Position numbers and translations under genes: made by a program
Assembly: GCA_017744935.1 (NCBI GenBank)
Contig: JAGIAI010000074.1
Location: 1 to 35,653 of the forward strand
Length of the DNA: 35,653 bases
Direction of reading: 5' to 3'
Origin: Variovorax sp.
GTDB lineage: Bacteria > Pseudomonadota > Gammaproteobacteria > Burkholderiales > Burkholderiaceae_C
Shown here: piece by piece, positions 7,607 through 15,610 of the stretch
How positions within the stretch are numbered: position 1 is the stretch's first letter
Layout: every line of letters starts with the position of its first letter
Notes under the pieces: model-generated
Databases searched by the model: none
What the model was told of the DNA's origin: nothing
The model's input: only the letters and a program-made list of their open reading frames with translations

Positions 7607-10048
7607 ATGCCCGTCCGCCAACAGGGACTGACCGAGTCTGCCGAGCGCGCCGCCAGGCTCGCCCGGCTGTATCAGCATCGCACGCAGGTGGCGCAGAAGC
7701 GCTTCAAGGATCGCGTGGAACAAGCCGGACTCGCATGGCCGGTCGATGCAAGAAGTCCGCGGCTGCCGACATGGGAGTTCTGGAATGACTGGGCCAGGTA
7801 CGTGATCGACTCGTCGCAGCGTTCGGTGCTCTTCCTGGACACGCTGCGCCAGCGCGGCAACAACTACCACGAGCATGAGAAGGCCGGCCGGCCGCCGCTG
7901 CTGCATTTCGAATGCGAGATGGTGCTCGATGCGCGTGGATTCACGCGGCCGGTCAACTACGCGCTGGTGCGCATCGTGCCGCCCAAGGGCGTGACGATCG
8001 ATCCGAAGAAACGGCCCTACGTCATCATCGATCCGCGTGCCGGCCACGGCCCGGGCATTGGCGGCTTCAAGGACGACTCGCAGGTCGGCGTGGCGCTGCG
8101 CGCGGGACATCCGGTGTACTTCGTGATCTTCTTCCCCGATCCGCAGCCGGGGCAGACGCTGCCCGACGTCTGCACCGCGGAGCAGATCTTCGTTCGCAAG
8201 GTGCGTGAATTGCACCCGGACAGCCTCAAGCCCGCGATCGTCGGCAACTGCCAGGGCGGCTGGGCCGCGATGATGCTCGCGTCGTCGGACCCCGACGACA
8301 CCGGTCCGATCGTCATCAACGGCGCGCCGATGTCCTACTGGGGCGGCGCGTTCAACGAAGGCGAGGCGGAGAACCCGATGCGTTATTCGGGCGGCCTGCT
8401 CGGCGGCAGCTGGCTCTCGTCGCTTAGCGCGGACCTTGGCAATGGCGTCTTCGACGGTGCGCACCTGGTGTCGAACTTCGCGAACCTCAACCCGGCCAAC
8501 GCGCTCTGGGACAAGTACTACAACCTCTACGCCAAGATCGACACCGAGCCGCCACGCTTCCTGGAGTTCGAGCGCTGGTGGGGCGGCTTCTACCTGATGA
8601 ACCGCGAGGAGATCGACTGGATCGTCCAGAACCTTTTCGTGGGCAACAAGCTCTGGTCGGGCACGATGGGCAGCAACGGCAAGTCGTTCGACCTGCGCGA
8701 GATCCGTTCGCCGATCGTGTTGTTCGCATCGATGGGCGACAACATCACGCCGCCGGAACAGGCCTTCAATTGGGTGGCCGACGTGTACGGCTCGACCGAC
8801 GAGATCAAGGCGCGCGGGCAGGTCATCATCGGCCTGCTGCACAAGAACATCGGGCACCTGGGCATCTTCGTCTCAGGCAAGGTCGCGACGAAGGAGCATG
8901 CACAGATCGTCGAGGTGCTGGAGTCCATCGAGGCGCTGCCACCGGGCCTCTACGGCATGCACATCGAGGAAGTCGGCGACGGCAACGGCAAGATCCGCTA
9001 CGAGGTGAGCTTTGTCGAGCGGCAGCTCGAGGAGATCGCGGCGCAGTTCAACCGCTTCGAGCGCAAGGACGAGGAGCCGTTCGAAGCCGTGGCCGAGATG
9101 TCCGAGTTCAACCAGAAGGCCTATGAGCTTTTTGCGCAACCGCTGGTGCAGGCGATGTCGAACGAGACCACCGCTGAGATCGGCCGCCGGCTGAATCCGA
9201 TGCGGCTGGAGCAATCGATTCCGTCGGACCGCAATCCCTGGTTCGCGTGGGTCGCTCCGATGGCCGAGATGGTGCGAGGCGCGCGCCAGGCCGCGCCTGA
9301 AGGCTCGCCGTTCAAGCAGGCCGAGCAAGTGGCTTCCACGTGGATCAGCGCGTCGCTGGACTACTACCGCGACATCCGGGATGCGGCGAGCGAGGCGTTG
9401 TTCTTCCAGACCTTCGGCATCCTGTTTCCGGCGCTGCATCCGGGCATGCGCAAGCGCGACGCCAAGGGCAGCCAGGAGACGATCTCGCCGCGCGATCAGC
9501 CGGTGGTGCAGGAAGCGCTCGCAGCGATCGGGCAGGGCGGCTACCCCGAGGCGCTGGCACGGGCCGCGTGCCTGCTCGCGCGCAGGGGCGAGCCGCTGCC
9601 GCTGGCGCGCGTCGAGCTCAAGAGCCAGCTCGCGCGCGAATACGCGGACCTGCTCCCGCCGCTGAGTGCGGAGGCTTGGCATGCGATCCGTGGCCGGCAG
9701 GAACTCATCTGCCGCTACGAGCCGGAGCGCGCGCTGCAGACGCTGCCCAGCCTGCTGAAGTCGGCCGAAGACCGTGAGCGCTTCGTGGCCCTGCTCGACC
9801 GGCTGCTGGCCGATCCGCGCGTTTCGGCGATTCGTGCGACACCGGCGCAGGAAGCGACTTACGAGCGCATCCGCGAGGTACTGCCGTCTACGGTCACGCG
9901 ACAGCCATTGCTCGCCGCCGCGCGGAAGCGAACCCGCACCCAGACATCGACGAGTGCAGCCAAGCCCAAGACCAAGACCACGAAGACCGTGAAGGCGCCT
10001 TCTCTGCCACGGGCCGCGGCCAAGACTGCACGGGGAGCGCGCAAATGA
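7607..10048 (+). CDS. DUF3141 family protein, PHA-synthase-like alpha/beta hydrolase with basic tail
   Basis: 813 aa. The central alpha/beta-hydrolase region (about 90-450) carries the PhaC-like nucleophile elbow G-N-C215-Q-G-G-W, an Asp loop (MGDNITPPEQ) and a late His region (NIGHLGIF), giving a likely Cys-Asp-His triad as in polyhydroxyalkanoate synthases. The N-terminus (about 5-90) is helical. After about residue 780 the tail is Lys/Ala/Thr/Pro-rich (AAKPKTKTTKTVKAPS), like the AAKP tails of granule-associated phasins and histone-like proteins. DUF3141 proteins are often annotated as poly(3-hydroxyalkanoate) synthetase, but activity is unproven. ATG 7607 is preferred over 7586 because AAAGGA lies just upstream. 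The stop overlaps the fabI start (ATGA). Confidence 0.92.
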   Translation: MPVRQQGLTESAERAARLARLYQHRTQVAQKRFKDRVEQAGLAWPVDARSPRLPTWEFWNDWARYVIDSSQRSVLFLDTLRQRGNNYHEHEKAGRPPLLHFECEMVLDARGFTRPVNYALVRIVPPKGVTIDPKKRPYVIIDPRAGHGPGIGGFKDDSQVGVALRAGHPVYFVIFFPDPQPGQTLPDVCTAEQIFVRKVRELHPDSLKPAIVGNCQGGWAAMMLASSDPDDTGPIVINGAPMSYWGGAFNEGEAENPMRYSGGLLGGSWLSSLSADLGNGVFDGAHLVSNFANLNPANALWDKYYNLYAKIDTEPPRFLEFERWWGGFYLMNREEIDWIVQNLFVGNKLWSGTMGSNGKSFDLREIRSPIVLFASMGDNITPPEQAFNWVADVYGSTDEIKARGQVIIGLLHKNIGHLGIFVSGKVATKEHAQIVEVLESIEALPPGLYGMHIEEVGDGNGKIRYEVSFVERQLEEIAAQFNRFERKDEEPFEAVAEMSEFNQKAYELFAQPLVQAMSNETTAEIGRRLNPMRLEQSIPSDRNPWFAWVAPMAEMVRGARQAAPEGSPFKQAEQVASTWISASLDYYRDIRDAASEALFFQTFGILFPALHPGMRKRDAKGSQETISPRDQPVVQEALAAIGQGGYPEALARAACLLARRGEPLPLARVELKSQLAREYADLLPPLSAEAWHAIRGRQELICRYEPERALQTLPSLLKSAEDRERFVALLDRLLADPRVSAIRATPAQEATYERIREVLPSTVTRQPLLAAARKRTRTQTSTSAAKPKTKTTKTVKAPSLPRAAAKTARGARK

Positions 10049-10827
10049 GCTATGGCACGCCACACCCTGTCCTCAAGGACGCCAAGGCACTGGTGGTCGG
10101 CGTCGCCAACGAGCACTCGATCGCCTACGGATGTGCGAGCGCATTCCACGAGCTCGGTGCGGATCTCGCGCTCACCTATCTGAATGAGAAGGCGAGGGGC
10201 TACGTCGAGCCGCTGGCGAAGCAGCTCGATGCTTCCATCCTGATGCCGCTGGACGTGAGCGAGTCCGGACAGCTCGAAGCCGTGTTCTCGCAAGTCGAGC
10301 GCTCGTGGGGCAAGCTGGACATCCTGGTGCATTCGATCGCTTGGGCGCCGAAGGACGACCTGCAGGGTGGCCTGCTGTCCTGTTCGGCGGACGGCTTCGC
10401 GAAGGCGATGGATGTCTCGTGCCATTCCTTCATCCGCATGGCGAGGCTCGCCGCGCCGTTGATGCGTGACGGCGGCACGATGATCGCAATGAGCTACTAC
10501 GGCGCCAATCGCGTGGTGCCGAACTACAACGTCATGGGCCCCGTGAAGGCCGCGCTCGAGGCCTCGTGTCGCTACCTGGCGTACGAGCTGGGCGGGAAGG
10601 GCATCCGCGTGCACGCGATGTCGCCGGGGCCGCTGAAGACGCGCGCCGCATCGGGGCTGAAGGATTTCGATCTGCTGCTCACGGAGGCGGCACAGAAGGC
10701 GCCGGTCGGCGAACTGGTCGACATCATGGACGTCGGCTTCGCCTGCGCCTACCTCGCCACGCCTTATGCGCGCCGCATCAGCGGCGAGACGATCTACGTG
10801 GATGGCGGCGTGCACATCATGGCGTGA
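10045..10827 (+). CDS. fabI: enoyl-[acyl-carrier-protein] reductase (NADH), FabI type
   Basis: 260 aa SDR of the FabI class. It has the FabI-specific nucleotide loop GVANEHSIAYG (19-29), LDILVHSIAWAPKDDLQG, and the catalytic Tyr161-x6-Lys168 (YNVMGPVK) spacing that separates FabI from classical Y-x3-K SDRs. The C-terminus ISGETIYVDGGVHIM is typical. It reduces trans-2-enoyl-ACP to acyl-ACP in fatty-acid synthesis. As last gene of a pta-ackA-GNAT-DUF3141 operon it is probably a paralogue of a housekeeping FabI, perhaps supplying or modifying acyl chains for the DUF3141 protein (inference). It overlaps the upstream gene by ATGA and ends 9 nt from a convergent gene. Confidence 0.93.
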   Translation: MSYGTPHPVLKDAKALVVGVANEHSIAYGCASAFHELGADLALTYLNEKARGYVEPLAKQLDASILMPLDVSESGQLEAVFSQVERSWGKLDILVHSIAWAPKDDLQGGLLSCSADGFAKAMDVSCHSFIRMARLAAPLMRDGGTMIAMSYYGANRVVPNYNVMGPVKAALEASCRYLAYELGGKGIRVHAMSPGPLKTRAASGLKDFDLLLTEAAQKAPVGELVDIMDVGFACAYLATPYARRISGETIYVDGGVHIMA

Positions 10828-10836
10828 GCCACGCCA

Positions 10837-11334
10837 TCAGCGCTTGAAGAAGATCACCACCAGCGTCGCGGCGACCACCAGCACGGTGGTCACGACCAGC
10901 CAGCCCATGGGCATTCGCTTGTCGTGGCGCAGCGATCGGTAGTTCTCGAGCCGCGCCGGCAGCGTGCGGACCTCGTCGAGGTCGCGATAGGGCTCGAAGC
11001 GTTCGTCCTGCTCGATCTTCCGGAGGATGCGCTCCAGGGCGGCGGGGTCGTCATGATGGCGTTCGACCGCCGCCTTCTGTCCCTGCGACTTCTGGACGTG
11101 GGTCAGGAACTGCCACCCGTCGGCAGTGAAACCGATGTCCTCGCCGTGGACCGCGAGCACACCGGAATCGATCAGGCCCTCGATGCCGCGACGGACCGCC
11201 GGGCGCTCGTTGACCGGGACGGTGGCCTGCAGGCCCGTGCGTGACGTTCGATCGGCGCCCGAAGCACAGCGGTTTCGCACGAGTTGCGCGAGTACACCAG
11301 CGAATGTGGCGCGATCGGTCAGGGCACTGGGCAT
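10837..11334 (-). CDS. tail-anchored small protein of unknown function
   Basis: 165 aa, ATG supported by GGAGGG six bases upstream. Residues about 40-85 (VNERPAVRRGIEGLIDSGVL ... ADGWQFLTHV) have a winged-helix-like look. Residues about 90-140 are charged and helical. A single hydrophobic segment (GWLVVTTVLVVAATLVVIFF) sits at the extreme C-terminus followed by KR, i.e. a C-tail anchor with the bulk in the cytoplasm. I do not recognise a named family. It lies 42 nt downstream of the lipoprotein gene on the same strand, so the two may be co-transcribed, and it converges on fabI. Confidence 0.75.
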   Translation of the reverse strand: MPSALTDRATFAGVLAQLVRNRCASGADRTSRTGLQATVPVNERPAVRRGIEGLIDSGVLAVHGEDIGFTADGWQFLTHVQKSQGQKAAVERHHDDPAALERILRKIEQDERFEPYRDLDEVRTLPARLENYRSLRHDKRMPMGWLVVTTVLVVAATLVVIFFKR

Positions 11335-11376
11335 GCATTTCCCTCCGTCAGGGTTCCATGCGGCGAAGCATGTCCG

Positions 11377-12351
11377 TCAACGATAGCCGCTCTCGTTGGG
11401 GTTGTGAATGATCCAGATGAGATTGCCGCTCGAGAAGTCGCCCATGCCGCCGCCCGCGAAGATCAGACGGCCCTGGCCTTTGTAGGTCATCTCGAAGCGG
11501 TGGCGATCGCTGCCGAAGTAGAAGGGGATCCACGCCTTGCCCGTGATGTAGGCGCCCTGGTCGGTCGGCTGGCCGGCGAGGTCCGTCACCTGCCTGAGCG
11601 ACATGCCGATCTGCAACTGCGTGAACTTCGAGTTCTTCGCGGGGATGCCGGTGATCTCGCCTTCGAAGTCGTTGATGCCCTTCACGGTGCGGCCACTGCC
11701 GGCCTCGACCTTCGACGAATCGATCACGTTGCCCTGCGCATCCATGCCGGGCTTGGCGCCGCCCTTGCCTGCAGCAGGTGCGGGCGCGGGTGTCGCGGCA
11801 ACGGGCGTTGGTGCTGCTGCGGGAGCCGGTGCAGCCGCCGGCGCGCTGGCTTGCGTTGCAGTCGGCACGCAGCGATCGAGATCGACCGCGATGATGTCCG
11901 CGTCGGTGCGATAGGCGTACTTCACGATCTTCGCGGTCACTTCGCCGCCGCTGAATCCGGCCGGCGCATTGCGGCAGAAGAAGTACGTGTCGTCCGAGCC
12001 TTGCACTGCATAGGCGTTGGCGGGGACGCGGCTACCCTCGTTGCTCCTCGCAAGCTCGAGTTCCACCGACTTGCCCACGAGTCGCTTCGACGCCGCGGCA
12101 TGGCTGCCCGCGCTGCGTGCGGTCTTCTTCACGTCGTCGTAGCTGAGCGGCTGCGGTCCCTTGCGCACGGTCTTCGTTGCTTCGGGCTTGACCGGTGCGG
12201 CGGCCGGGGCTGGCGCCGGAGCAGCTGCAGGCGCTGGAGCGGCGGCCACGGGTTCGGATTCAGGCTTCTTGGACTGCGTCGCGCAGCCTGCAATCAGGAA
12301 GGATGCCGCTGCGGCGATAGCGCAGGTGGTCGATGGAAACCTCAGGATCAC
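11377..12351 (-). CDS. Pro/Ala-rich lipoprotein with SmpA/OmlA (BamE)-like C-terminal domain
   Basis: 324 aa from a GTG start with AAGGAG upstream. The signal peptide ends in a lipobox LIAG-C23; Ala at +2 predicts outer-membrane sorting. Two Ala/Pro low-complexity linkers (about 35-55 and 165-195) bracket a middle domain (about 68-160) with two Cys (FFCRN, DRCVP) that could form a disulphide. The C-terminal segment from about residue 235 (FTQLQIGMSLRQVTDLAGQP) matches the start of SmpA/OmlA/BamE-like domains, which bind outer-membrane assembly partners. The precise role is unknown. Upstream lies an AT-rich stretch with a direct repeat that may hold its promoter or operator. Confidence 0.8.
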   Translation of the reverse strand: MILRFPSTTCAIAAAASFLIAGCATQSKKPESEPVAAAPAPAAAPAPAPAAAPVKPEATKTVRKGPQPLSYDDVKKTARSAGSHAAASKRLVGKSVELELARSNEGSRVPANAYAVQGSDDTYFFCRNAPAGFSGGEVTAKIVKYAYRTDADIIAVDLDRCVPTATQASAPAAAPAPAAAPTPVAATPAPAPAAGKGGAKPGMDAQGNVIDSSKVEAGSGRTVKGINDFEGEITGIPAKNSKFTQLQIGMSLRQVTDLAGQPTDQGAYITGKAWIPFYFGSDRHRFEMTYKGQGRLIFAGGGMGDFSSGNLIWIIHNPNESGYR

Positions 12352-12858
12352 GATGAGAAACTCCTTGTTACAGAGCGTCCGATCCTAATCGTGATTCATG
12401 GTTCAGCGTCTTCGATTTACTAAAGAAGAAGATACGGTCATTTCCCTCCTCTGAAAGACCCCCGGATTTACTAAAAAATCGAGTTATGGTCATTTTGGAC
12501 AATGAACACTGGGTCGGCTTGAAGAGCCGCCGCGCGCTGGTTGCCGTGCGCCGTTCGGGCAATCCGAGATTGTTGACTCAGTCGATCACCACCTAACGAC
12601 GGCCCTGCGCCGGCAATAGTCAGTTGAGCGAGCAGTCGATGGGTTCGCGGGGTCGCGACACAGAAATTTCCCAGATGACCCGTCGGTCTCGGTTCAATCG
12701 CCGAGACGAAAGGGGCGGTTCAGACTGGTTGCAGTCCTTCGATCCCGGAAGGTTCTACGACCGCTTTAGGCTGCGAGCCGGGCAGGGCGGCGTGACCACT
12801 CAATCGAAACAGCAATACATGTAGGCGCGGCGAAAGGCGGCGCCGAACCACGTATCGG
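12352..12858. other. gene-free stretch with AT-rich repeat and a hairpin
   Basis: No convincing gene is seen. The first 150 bases are markedly AT-rich against the surroundings and contain a roughly 30-bp direct repeat. Further on, GTCTCGG (12686-12692) and CCGAGAC (12701-12707) form a 7-bp hairpin with an 8-nt loop. Short open frames here have no ribosome-binding site or recognisable domain. Confidence 0.5.
12414..12495. repeat. imperfect direct repeat upstream of the lipoprotein gene
   Basis: Two copies of a 30/31-bp unit (12414-12443 and 12465-12495) with a 51-bp period. Both begin GATTTACTAAA and end GGTCATTT; the middle differs by a few bases and one indel. The second copy also contains the inverted pair GATTT/AAATC. 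Position 60-145 bp upstream of the GTG start fits a duplicated operator or promoter. Confidence 0.6.
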
Positions 12859-14196
12859 TCAAACAGGTTGAACAGCAAACAAGGTCCAATTTCCAGGCAC
12901 ACCTGCGAGTGCGTAACTTCCGCGCTCGATGAAACCGTAGTGCGACCCAAGCAGAAGGCTTTCCACGGTGTGTGAGACCCACACCTCACCGGCATCTGCG
13001 TTGGCCATCACGCGAGCACTTACATGAACACCGATGCCTCCGATGCGGCCATCGTCGCGCAATTCGACTTCAGCCGTATGTAGACCAGCGCGCAGCTTTA
13101 TGTTCAGCGACGCCATGGCCTCGTGAAGGGAGACCGCGCAGTCGATCGCACGGCCGGGGCGATCAAACGTGGCCAGCGTGCCGTCACCGGTGCGCTCAAC
13201 GAGCTTACCGCCGAAGCGCGCCAGCGCACTTCCCATGATCTGGTCGTGCCGGTTAAGCAACTCAAGCCACTTGGCGTTCCCCATCCTGGCCGCAAGCGTT
13301 GTCGATGCGACGATGTCAGTAAATAGCACCGTGAGAAGCGCACGCTCCCCCTCGTCACCGTGGCGCTGGCCGGTTATGAACTCCTCGATCTGGTCGAGAA
13401 TCGGGTCGGGCGTTTCCCAGAACGGCAGGATGTCGGCCCCGGGGAACTCGACGAGGCGCGCGCCGGGAATATGGTCGGCCAGATAGCGAGGAAGAGCCGG
13501 GGGGAGCCATAAGCAGTGACTGCGTGCCATGACCAGGGTTGGCGCTCGGACGCTAGCCAGGATTGGCCTTGCGTCCAGTTCCCAGTCTCGTGCGAAGCTT
13601 TCTGCGATGGCTTTAGGCCCTGCCATTGCCCGCTGCCACTTTGCGTGCCAATGCCTTGCTTGCTCGTCATGCGTCAAACTGGGGCAGTGCGCAATTGCCC
13701 ATCGTTCCGTTCCCCAGTACTTGCGAGCGAACTCCACGTAGCTGGCCCGGTGTTTCAACGGATGCCCTTGAGGATAGTCCGCTGCATCCGCGTAGCGAGC
13801 CGCCATGTTGACGAGTACAAGGGCGCGCACCCGCTGCGGTTGTTTGGCCGCGAACTGCAGCGGACCCTGTCCAGATAACCAGGCGACGAGGGCGATCGAC
13901 TGGGAGCCGACCGCTGTCATTACCGCCAATAGGTCTTCCGCCCAGCACTCAGACACGTCGCGCTCACTGCTGGGACGCGCATCCGAGAGACCGACCCCTC
14001 GAGGATCGAAACGAATCAGCCGGCTGAAGGAGGCGAGCCGACGCAAAAAGCGCGCTGTCGCAGGATCCTCCCACTCGAGGTCGATATGCCCCCATATCCC
14101 CGCAGTCGCGACGAGATCGAGCGGTCCATCGCCAAGTACCTGGTAGGCGACTCGATCGTCACCAACTCTCGCGTATTGAACTTTGGGTTGAGTCAT
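12859..14196 (-). CDS. alpha/beta-hydrolase - class III nucleotide cyclase fusion
   Basis: 445 aa from ATG 14196; an upstream TTG at 14277 would add 27 unconserved residues. Residues 10-275 form an alpha/beta-hydrolase (oxyanion-side RFDPRGVGLSD; nucleophile elbow W106-L-S108-G-Q-G rather than the usual GxSxG). Residues about 285-445 form a class III cyclase catalytic domain with metal Asp294 (FTDIV) and Asp338 (TGDG), then GLHTAEVE and ARVMANADAGEVWVS. The family makes cAMP or cGMP from the triphosphate. The usual purine-specifying Lys before TGDG is Glu334 here, and the usual catalytic Asn position is His391, so nucleotide specificity is open. No membrane segment is seen. The hydrolase half is thought to act as a sensor in relatives. 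No strong ribosome-binding site is visible. Confidence 0.88.
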   Translation of the reverse strand: MTQPKVQYARVGDDRVAYQVLGDGPLDLVATAGIWGHIDLEWEDPATARFLRRLASFSRLIRFDPRGVGLSDARPSSERDVSECWAEDLLAVMTAVGSQSIALVAWLSGQGPLQFAAKQPQRVRALVLVNMAARYADAADYPQGHPLKHRASYVEFARKYWGTERWAIAHCPSLTHDEQARHWHAKWQRAMAGPKAIAESFARDWELDARPILASVRAPTLVMARSHCLWLPPALPRYLADHIPGARLVEFPGADILPFWETPDPILDQIEEFITGQRHGDEGERALLTVLFTDIVASTTLAARMGNAKWLELLNRHDQIMGSALARFGGKLVERTGDGTLATFDRPGRAIDCAVSLHEAMASLNIKLRAGLHTAEVELRDDGRIGGIGVHVSARVMANADAGEVWVSHTVESLLLGSHYGFIERGSYALAGVPGNWTLFAVQPV

Positions 14197-14830
14197 GAAG
14201 GGATCGCGAGTTGACCTGGTCGGCCGATCGGGAAGCAACGACCTTGAATGATGCCTATCGCTGCTCGAGTGGGTCAAGGAGTGCTGTGGGTGGTGGCCGC
14301 CTTCTTGCCCTCCACGTTCCCTCGAGGTAAGGCCGGTTCACTGCGCGGCTTGCGGCTTGTCGACTAGCCTTGCTTTTTTGGGAAGCAAAGTGAAAGCAGC
14401 GGGCGTCCGCGTGGCGCTGACAACCCGACGTTCGACCGTGAGCATCGGTACTTCCGCTCACGCTGCGGTTCCGCAGCTCAGTTCGGCCAAAACCAGCCCT
14501 TCGTCTACCGTGTTGCCATGGGCCCAGAGCCGCTCTTCACGCGGACTTGACGCAGAGCGCACGCTTTCGCAGTAGCGTCCCAAGCGTCCTCCGAACATAC
14601 GCCTCGATTTCACTCCCGGCTATCCGCGTCCTTCATTTGGCGCAGAGCGCAAACGATGCAGTCGGGAGATCACTTGACATGAATTCTGGGCGAGAACTTT
14701 GTCGTCGGCGAGCTTGTGCTCCGCACGTCGGCATGCCCGCCAAATACCGTGCCGTCGTGTCGGGGTCCATTCTGAGAGGATCGTGCCGCTAGTCGCACTG
14801 CATCCGGGCTGTCGACCCAAAAATTTCCAA
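14197..14830. other. gene-free stretch
   Basis: About 630 bases with no supportable gene on either strand. The open frames present have atypical composition and no ribosome-binding sites. A small inverted repeat TTGCTT/AAGCAA occurs around 14370-14390, and the decamer GCAGAGCGCA occurs twice between 14540 and 14660. It may be eroded former coding DNA. Confidence 0.5.
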
Positions 14831-15067
14831 TCACTGCATGGCTAGGTCCAGACCCATCCAATTGCAGAATTCAAAGGTGAGGAACAGCATGAGGAACGCG
14901 GAAGCGACGAACGCCGCGCCCACCTTAATAGATGTCAGCAACACTGCAGCTGTCTTTTGATTCTTTTCCTTCTGTCCCCGATCGTAATGCCACTTGACGG
15001 CCAAATACATGCCCACGCTGAGCACGAGAACCTTGAAAATAACAAAAGAGATAGGGATTGAGTTCAT
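14831..15067 (-). CDS. small two-helix membrane protein, unknown function
   Basis: 78 aa. Two hydrophobic segments (about 5-24, PISFVIFKVLVLSVGMYLAV; and about 47-67) flank a basic, Lys/Gln-rich loop (HYDRGQKEKNQKT), consistent with a small inner-membrane hairpin protein. Codons are clearly more AT-rich than in neighbouring genes, suggesting recent acquisition. The ATG lacks an obvious Shine-Dalgarno; upstream is an AT-rich tandem of TTTAAATC (about 15068-15085). No family is recognised. The open frame could be fortuitous, but the clean two-helix pattern argues for a real gene. Confidence 0.45.
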   Translation of the reverse strand: MNSIPISFVIFKVLVLSVGMYLAVKWHYDRGQKEKNQKTAAVLLTSIKVGAAFVASAFLMLFLTFEFCNWMGLDLAMQ

Positions 15068-15610
15068 GATTTAAAGATTTAAAGAATATTAATGGTGACA
15101 GACGGCGAAATGCCCCTTTGCGGCGAATAGATCAATAGACCGACAAAGAAACGGAAAAACAATCTAACGAAACGGTTGCGGTGAGCTGAATGGGCGTCCG
15201 CAAGGCGCATTGAAAGGCATGCAAGACATCGGTCGAAAGACGGAGCAGTCCGCCGGCACCACAGAAGCACTCTCATCGTGCTGTCGAGTGTTCATCTTCC
15301 AGGCTGATACCTACAGAATCAGATTGCCTGAAAATTTTGCGTATCAGATGCATGCAAGGAGGCCGGTAGCCGCTCCGGGGACGCCGACATCTGATACGAA
15401 AATCTCGGGAGCGGTCCGGGACGACCGTATCAGAGGGAGATGCCCATGAACCGCTAGGTCCTTGCACAGGCTCGCGAGCGCGACATGGTCCCGCTCGGCT
15501 CGGCTTTTCCGTCGCCAGAGCTGTTTCCCTTCAAGCAACTTGCCGCCGGGCCTGACGCGAGCGCTCAAGCGGATGGTTCGGGTCAAGGAGTGGGCAGCGA
15601 CAATCCCTTC
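15068..15610. other. gene-poor regulatory-looking stretch upstream of the XRE operon
   Basis: The stretch begins AT-rich (ATTTAAAGATTTAAAGA at 15069-15085) and turns GC-rich. It carries a cluster of TATCAG-type sites (15304-15434). A plus-strand open frame 15219-15449 (about 76 aa, with a Cys-Cys pair in SSCCR) runs across the inverted repeats, but its only ribosome-binding site candidate is too close to the ATG; I do not call it. Confidence 0.45.
15304..15434. repeat. cluster of CGTATCAGA inverted/direct repeats, candidate operator
   Basis: CGTATCAGATG (15340-15350) and its exact reverse complement CATCTGATACG (15388-15398) flank a 37-nt spacer. A third copy CGTATCAGA lies at 15426-15434, and weaker relatives CTGATAC (15304-15310) and AATCAGATT (15317-15325) lie just upstream. 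The cluster ends about 175 bp before the XRE regulator's ATG. A multi-site operator is the simplest reading; a recombinase site is an alternative. Confidence 0.5.

Noticed and set aside
15344..15586. Minus-strand 80-aa frame resembling a transposase fragment
   Set aside because: Basic composition only; no recognisable transposase motif, no terminal inverted repeats or target duplication.
14100..15610. Integron attC sites or gene cassette
   Set aside because: Occasional TAAC/GTT-like heptamers occur (around 12592 and 15163), but no paired core sites with the expected R'/R'' layout and no integrase gene are seen.
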